Source: Salinicola halophyticus (GTDB taxonomy: Bacteria; Pseudomonadota; Gammaproteobacteria; Pseudomonadales; Halomonadaceae). From it: DNA of 64,000 bases. How positions within the stretch are numbered: position 1 is the stretch's first letter; the number at the start of each line of letters is the position of its first letter. This document shows, one piece after another, positions 60,545 through 64,000 of this stretch. The position numbers and the translations under genes were made by a program. Under the pieces are notes generated by a model. That model was not told the DNA's origin, searched no databases, and worked only from the letters and a program-made list of their open reading frames with translations. The stretch lies in assembly GCF_003206695.1 (NCBI RefSeq), contig NZ_PZJN01000006.1:298902-362901 (forward strand). The letters are read 5' to 3'.

Positions 60545-61357
60545 CTACTTGCGGGAGGCGGGACGCAGATCGTAGTCGAAATACTGGTGCATCAGGGTTT
60601 CGAAGGTGCCGTCCGCATAGACGCTATCCAGCGCCTGATTGAAGGTCTCGGCCAGATCCTTGTCGCGCGGGCGCACCGCGATCGCGTTGCCCTTGCCGAA
60701 GATCGACTCCGGGCTATCGATACGCGGCCCGACTTGCACGAAATCGCTGTCGGCGCTGCCGATTTCCAGCGCGTCCAGTGCCACCGGATAGTTGAGGAAC
60801 GCCATATCCAGGCGCTGCGATTCCAGATCCAGCGCGACATCCGCCGCCGTGGCGTAACGCTGAACGTCGAGCTTGTCGCCATACTGCTGGGTGATGTAGC
60901 TATCCTGCGTCGTCCCTCGCTGCACGCCCACCGATAACCCCTTCAACGATGCCGGATCATCGAGAGAGATATCGCTGCCGCGTCGTGCCACCCAGACCTT
61001 GGGCGACATCGCATAGGATCGCGTAAACAGCACCTGGCGCTCCCGTGCCGGGGTGATCCGCATCGACGACATGATGGCGTCGTACTTGCGTGAGAGCAGG
61101 CCGGGGATGATCCCGTCCCAGCCCTGTACCACCCATTCGCAGTCGAGCTTGGCGCGCTCGCACAGCGTGTTGCCCAGGTCGATCTCGAAACCTTCCAGCT
61201 CGCCATCGGCATTGCGATATTCGAACGGCGGATAGGGCACGTCGACGGCGATACGAACGTGCTGTGGCGCGGCAGCCTGAGTGGTGGAAGCCAGACCGAG
61301 TCCCATCGCCAGGGCGACGAGGGGAAGGGTGAATTGCTGGTTGAGGCGTAGTGTCAC
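60545..61357 (-). CDS. periplasmic amino-acid-binding protein (lysine/arginine/ornithine type)
   Basis: Solute-binding protein of 270 residues. The signal peptide starts VTLRLNQQFTLPLVALAMG and ends in TTQAAA. The mature protein shows VRIAVDVPYPPFEYRNADGE, GFEIDLGNTLCERAKLDCEW and DGIIPGLLSRKYDAIMSSM, the amino-acid-binding type 2 pattern. I start at the GTG at 61357, with AGGA 8 bases upstream; earlier in-frame codons run into tandem repeats. No permease or ATPase gene is next to it in the window. Confidence 0.88.
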   Translation of the reverse strand: MTLRLNQQFTLPLVALAMGLGLASTTQAAAPQHVRIAVDVPYPPFEYRNADGELEGFEIDLGNTLCERAKLDCEWVVQGWDGIIPGLLSRKYDAIMSSMRITPARERQVLFTRSYAMSPKVWVARRGSDISLDDPASLKGLSVGVQRGTTQDSYITQQYGDKLDVQRYATAADVALDLESQRLDMAFLNYPVALDALEIGSADSDFVQVGPRIDSPESIFGKGNAIAVRPRDKDLAETFNQALDSVYADGTFETLMHQYFDYDLRPASRK

Positions 61358-61590
61358 GCGGAAGATCCTTATTGGAATGGCCCTTTGTCTGGAGACCTTT
61401 TGTTGGGAAGGCTTTATCGATAGCCCTTGAGACGACCCTTTGTGCTCATCGATGGTGATGTCACAAATGAAGATCGTTTCCATATGTTGGCGCAGCCGTC
61501 GGCGGATGACCAGTGCGACGAGAGCCGGCGGGCAGGCGACACCCACCGTCGGCGCCGGCCACTCCGCGTTGCTCCGGAAGCGCACTCGGC

Positions 61591-61662
61591 GCCGGGGATT
61601 CACCTCCCTATGGTGCCGGGGATTCACCTCCCTATGGTGCCGGGGATTCACCTTCCCATGGC
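61591..61662. repeat. three 24-bp tandem repeats upstream of lemA-type gene
   Basis: Three 24-bp copies run head to tail at 61591-61614, 61615-61638 and 61639-61662. The unit is a GC-rich half (GCCGGGGATTCACC) followed by a TCCCTATGGT half. The third copy has a few changes. They lie in the 414-bp gap between the binding-protein gene and the LemA gene, which holds no other supported gene. Confidence 0.85.
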
Positions 61663-61771
61663 GCCGGCCAACCTGTAACTTGGCGTCATCGTCGTCTTGC
61701 CATCCTCGAACCCGCGTGACGCGTTCGAGCTATCGAGACGACACGCCATGATTTCTCATCAGGAACCCTTC

Positions 61772-62395
61772 ATGCAGACACCCGTGACCGCTCTCTCCAT
61801 CGCCACCCGTCAACCTTGGCGATGGATGTTGCTGCTGGTACTGATGCTGTCGCTGTCAGGCTGCGGCATCAACAACATCCCGACGCTGGACGAGAAGGTG
61901 AAGTCGTCCTGGTCTCAGGTCGAGAACCAGTATCAGCGCCGCGCGGATCTCGTTCCCAATCTGGTCCAGACGGTAAAAGGATTCGCCAGCCAGGAGCGGG
62001 AAACGCTGACGGCCGTTACCGAGGCGCGGTCCAAGGCGACCTCGATCCAGGTCGATGCCGACAGTCTGAACGATCCTCAGAAGCTGAAGCAGTTCCAGCA
62101 GGCCCAGAGCCAGCTGACCGGCGCGCTGAGTCGGCTGATGGCGGTTTCCGAGCGCTATCCCGATCTGAAGTCGAACCAGAACTTCCTGGCGCTGCAGTCG
62201 CAGCTGGAAGGGACCGAGAATCGCATCGCGGTGGCGCGTCGCGATTTCATTCAGGCGGTCGAGGCCTACAACACCGAGATCCGGACGTTCCCCGGCAAGA
62301 TCTGGCATAGCGTGTTCTACAGCGACATGCCGGTTCGCGAGAACTTCGAAGCCACGGCGGAAGATGCGGATCAGGCACCCAAGGTGGAGTTCTGA
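61772..62395 (+). CDS. LemA-family lipoprotein
   Basis: Protein of 207 residues of the LemA family. A signal sequence ends in LMLSLSGC (lipobox) and the LemA helical domain follows: SWSQVENQYQRRADLVPNLVQTVKGFA, LFMAVSERYPDLKSN-like LSRLMAVSERYPDLKSNQNFLAL and GTENRIAVARRDFIQAVEAYN. I start at the ATG at 61772, with AGGAA upstream. It shares its stop base with the start of the next gene (TGATG), so it is part of an operon with two TPM-domain genes. Confidence 0.92.
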   Translation: MQTPVTALSIATRQPWRWMLLLVLMLSLSGCGINNIPTLDEKVKSSWSQVENQYQRRADLVPNLVQTVKGFASQERETLTAVTEARSKATSIQVDADSLNDPQKLKQFQQAQSQLTGALSRLMAVSERYPDLKSNQNFLALQSQLEGTENRIAVARRDFIQAVEAYNTEIRTFPGKIWHSVFYSDMPVRENFEATAEDADQAPKVEF

Positions 62396-63210
62396 TGCCG
62401 GTCATGATGCAACAACTGTTTCGACGAACGGTCCCGCGGGCCATCTCGCTGACATTGGGCCTGTGGTTGCTGGCGTTTACCGCGATCGCCCAGGCGGCGC
62501 CGGATTTCCCCGAACTGACCGGCCGTGTCGTCGATAACGCCGATCTGCTCGACGATTCGACGCAGTCCCAGTTGACCGACATGCTGGCGGCTCACGAAGA
62601 CGCTACCGACGAGCAGGTGGTCGTCGTGACGGTGCCGAATCTGCAGGGCGAAGCCATCGAGGATTACGGCTATCAGCTCGGCCGCGAGTGGGGCATCGGC
62701 CAGAAGGGCGAGGATAACGGTGCCCTGCTGATCGTGGCGGTGGACGAACGCGCGGTGCGGATCGAGGTCGGTTATGGCCTCGAGGGCCGACTGACCGACG
62801 CCCAGTCTTCGAGAATCATCAATCAGATCATCACTCCGGCGTTTCGCGACGGCGACTTCGCCGGCGGGATTACTCGCGGGGCCGAGGCGATGGTCAAGGT
62901 GCTGGGGGGCGATCCCTTGGCGGAAGCGCCGCCACAGCAACAGCCCGATCGGCAAGAATCGCGGCATATCGGCGGCGCGGGATTCTGGTTCTTCGCGCTG
63001 TTCATGATCGTGATGCTGATCGTCCGCAGCGGCGGGGGCGGCGGCGGTCGTGGTGGTAAACGACGTCGGCGCGGTGGCTTCATGGGTGGCGTGCTGATGG
63101 GCGGCGCTCTCGGCGGGTCCGGTGGCTTCGGCGGCGGGGGTTTCGGCGGTGGCGGCTTCGGCGGCGGTGGCGGCGGTTTTGGCGGCGGCGGTGCCTCCGG
63201 TGGCTGGTAG
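62395..63210 (+). CDS. TPM-domain membrane protein (YgcG family)
   Basis: Protein of 271 residues. A signal peptide (to about residue 33, ending in AIAQAA) precedes a TPM domain (about 35-165; RVVDNADLLDDSTQSQLTDML, VVVTVPNLQG, EWGIGQKGEDNGALLIVAVDER). Then come a TM helix (about 200-218) and a C-terminal tail of glycine repeats. It is coupled to the LemA gene. TPM proteins are associated with envelope maintenance and photosystem repair in plants; the bacterial role is not known. Confidence 0.9.
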   Translation: MPVMMQQLFRRTVPRAISLTLGLWLLAFTAIAQAAPDFPELTGRVVDNADLLDDSTQSQLTDMLAAHEDATDEQVVVVTVPNLQGEAIEDYGYQLGREWGIGQKGEDNGALLIVAVDERAVRIEVGYGLEGRLTDAQSSRIINQIITPAFRDGDFAGGITRGAEAMVKVLGGDPLAEAPPQQQPDRQESRHIGGAGFWFFALFMIVMLIVRSGGGGGGRGGKRRRRGGFMGGVLMGGALGGSGGFGGGGFGGGGFGGGGGGFGGGGASGGW

Positions 63211-63315
63211 GGAAACGCTGAATAAATCGACGAGCAGGATGAAGCGCAACGCGGCGGCGATTCGCCTGCGTAGCCATTCGGGCAGTGTTCCCGTAGACGA
63301 CAGGATAATGACAGC

Positions 63316-63951
63316 ATGGCCTTATTGAGTGAAAGCGAACAACGGCAGGTCGGCGATGCGATCACCCGGATCGAGCGCGACACCGACGCCGAAGTCGTCA
63401 CCGTCCTGGCGCGCCAAGCCGACGATTACACCTATATCCCGCTGCTGTGGGCGGGGCTGACGGCGCTCATCGTTCCCGGCGCCCTGGCCGTGATCGCCAG
63501 CTGGCTGAGCGGGCTGGACAGCATCAGCGCCTGGTATCTGCTGCTGGTGCAGTGGCTGGTCTTCATCGTCCTGGCGGTGGTTTTCCGGCTGCCCACGGTC
63601 CTCACGCGCCTGATCCCGCGTCATGTGCGGTTCTGGCGCGCTTCCAATCTGGCCCGGCGGCAGTTCCTGGACCAGAACCTGCACCACACCGATGCTGGTA
63701 CCGGCATGCTGATCTTCGTCTCGGAGGCCGAGCGTTACGTCGAGATTCTCGTCGACCGGGGAATTTCGGATCGACTGGACGATGACACCTGGCAGTCGAT
63801 CGTGGTCAGCTTCACGGCCAAGGTGAAAGCCGGAGAAACCTTGCAGGGTTTCCTCGACTGCATCGATAGTTGCGGCGAGCTGTTGAAGACCCATGTTCCG
63901 GCGACCCACGAGCGCAACGAGTTGCCGAACCGGCTCGTCGTGCTCGATTAG
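63316..63951 (+). CDS. TPM-domain membrane protein, short form
   Basis: Protein of 211 residues without a signal peptide. The TPM-like domain is split by two TM helices (about 40-62 and 72-93; VPGALAVIASWLSG, LLLVQWLVFIVLAVVF). Conserved parts are DTDAEVVTVLARQ and HTDAGTGMLIFVSEAERYVEILVDRGI. It is probably the third gene of the lemA operon, 105 bp after the previous one. The topology differs from the preceding TPM protein, suggesting the two work as a pair. Confidence 0.85.
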   Translation: MALLSESEQRQVGDAITRIERDTDAEVVTVLARQADDYTYIPLLWAGLTALIVPGALAVIASWLSGLDSISAWYLLLVQWLVFIVLAVVFRLPTVLTRLIPRHVRFWRASNLARRQFLDQNLHHTDAGTGMLIFVSEAERYVEILVDRGISDRLDDDTWQSIVVSFTAKVKAGETLQGFLDCIDSCGELLKTHVPATHERNELPNRLVVLD

Positions 63952-64000
63952 GCTTCACGTGCCGGCACTTGGCCGGCATCCGGATACGACAACGCCACCG

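Noticed and set aside
61591..61662. CRISPR array
   Set aside because: The 24-bp units are directly adjacent with no spacers and there are no cas genes.

Overview
The window is about 64 kb of high-G+C gammaproteobacterial chromosome. The gene set (CyoABCD quinol oxidase, YghU, YejK, a YebC-family protein, DbpA, SolA-like oxidase, RlmA, LemA) and the codon use fit Halomonadaceae (for example Salinicola or Halomonas). That placement is inference from gene content; there is no rRNA gene here. I saw no tRNA, rRNA, CRISPR array, transposase, integrase or phage gene.

Layout. (1) 1-5.6 kb: end of a thiopurine methyltransferase gene, a LysR regulator divergent from an SDR-tautomerase pair, a SnoaL-like gene preceded by a possible 50-codon ORF, and two MFS exporters. 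(2) 5.6-28 kb: a large surface-polysaccharide locus. It has a WaaL/Wzy-like membrane protein, several glycosyltransferases, a priming polyprenyl-phosphate sugar transferase, a PssD/PssE (Alg14/Alg13) pair, an ABC-type membrane domain fused to a kinase-like domain, three alginate-lyase-like proteins (two fused to an uncharacterised N-terminal domain), a 999-residue double glycosyltransferase and two tandem asparagine-synthase-like proteins. Parts of this locus are sharply AT-richer (about 13.14-14.2 kb and 25.4-28.5 kb). Each AT-rich coding part is a homologue of a GC-rich gene or gene part in the same locus, so the locus looks like a mosaic of two versions of one pathway. (3) 28.5-37 kb: FMN reductase, epimerase, a two-component system divergent from a Met/His/Asp-repeat protein, a cytochrome b and a Tat-exported molybdopterin lipoprotein, then a LysR/MFS pair. 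(4) 37-44.3 kb: YghU, a dicarboxylate/amino-acid symporter, an FAD amine oxidase, RlmA, a GGDEF-EAL protein and an XRE regulator with a palindromic operator array. (5) 44.4-52 kb: aldo/keto reductase, cyoABCD, and a catalase gene with a promoter, a palindrome and a long hairpin upstream. (6) 52-64 kb: YejK, a YadGH-like ABC exporter, a SYLF lipoprotein, a YebC/YeeN-type protein, DbpA, a RIO-type kinase, a quinone-reductase-like MDR enzyme, an amino-acid-binding protein and a lemA-TPM-TPM operon.

How the genes work together. The polysaccharide genes at 7.3-27 kb run mostly on the plus strand with 4-bp stop/start overlaps, so they are probably expressed together. A sugar-phosphate primer (19.3 kb), transferases, lyase-like trimming or binding domains and amide-forming (Asn-synthase-like) enzymes would build and modify an acidic polymer. 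No Wza, Wzc or complete Wzx flippase is seen in the window, so the locus or its export apparatus is incomplete here. The polymer's chemistry is not known from sequence.
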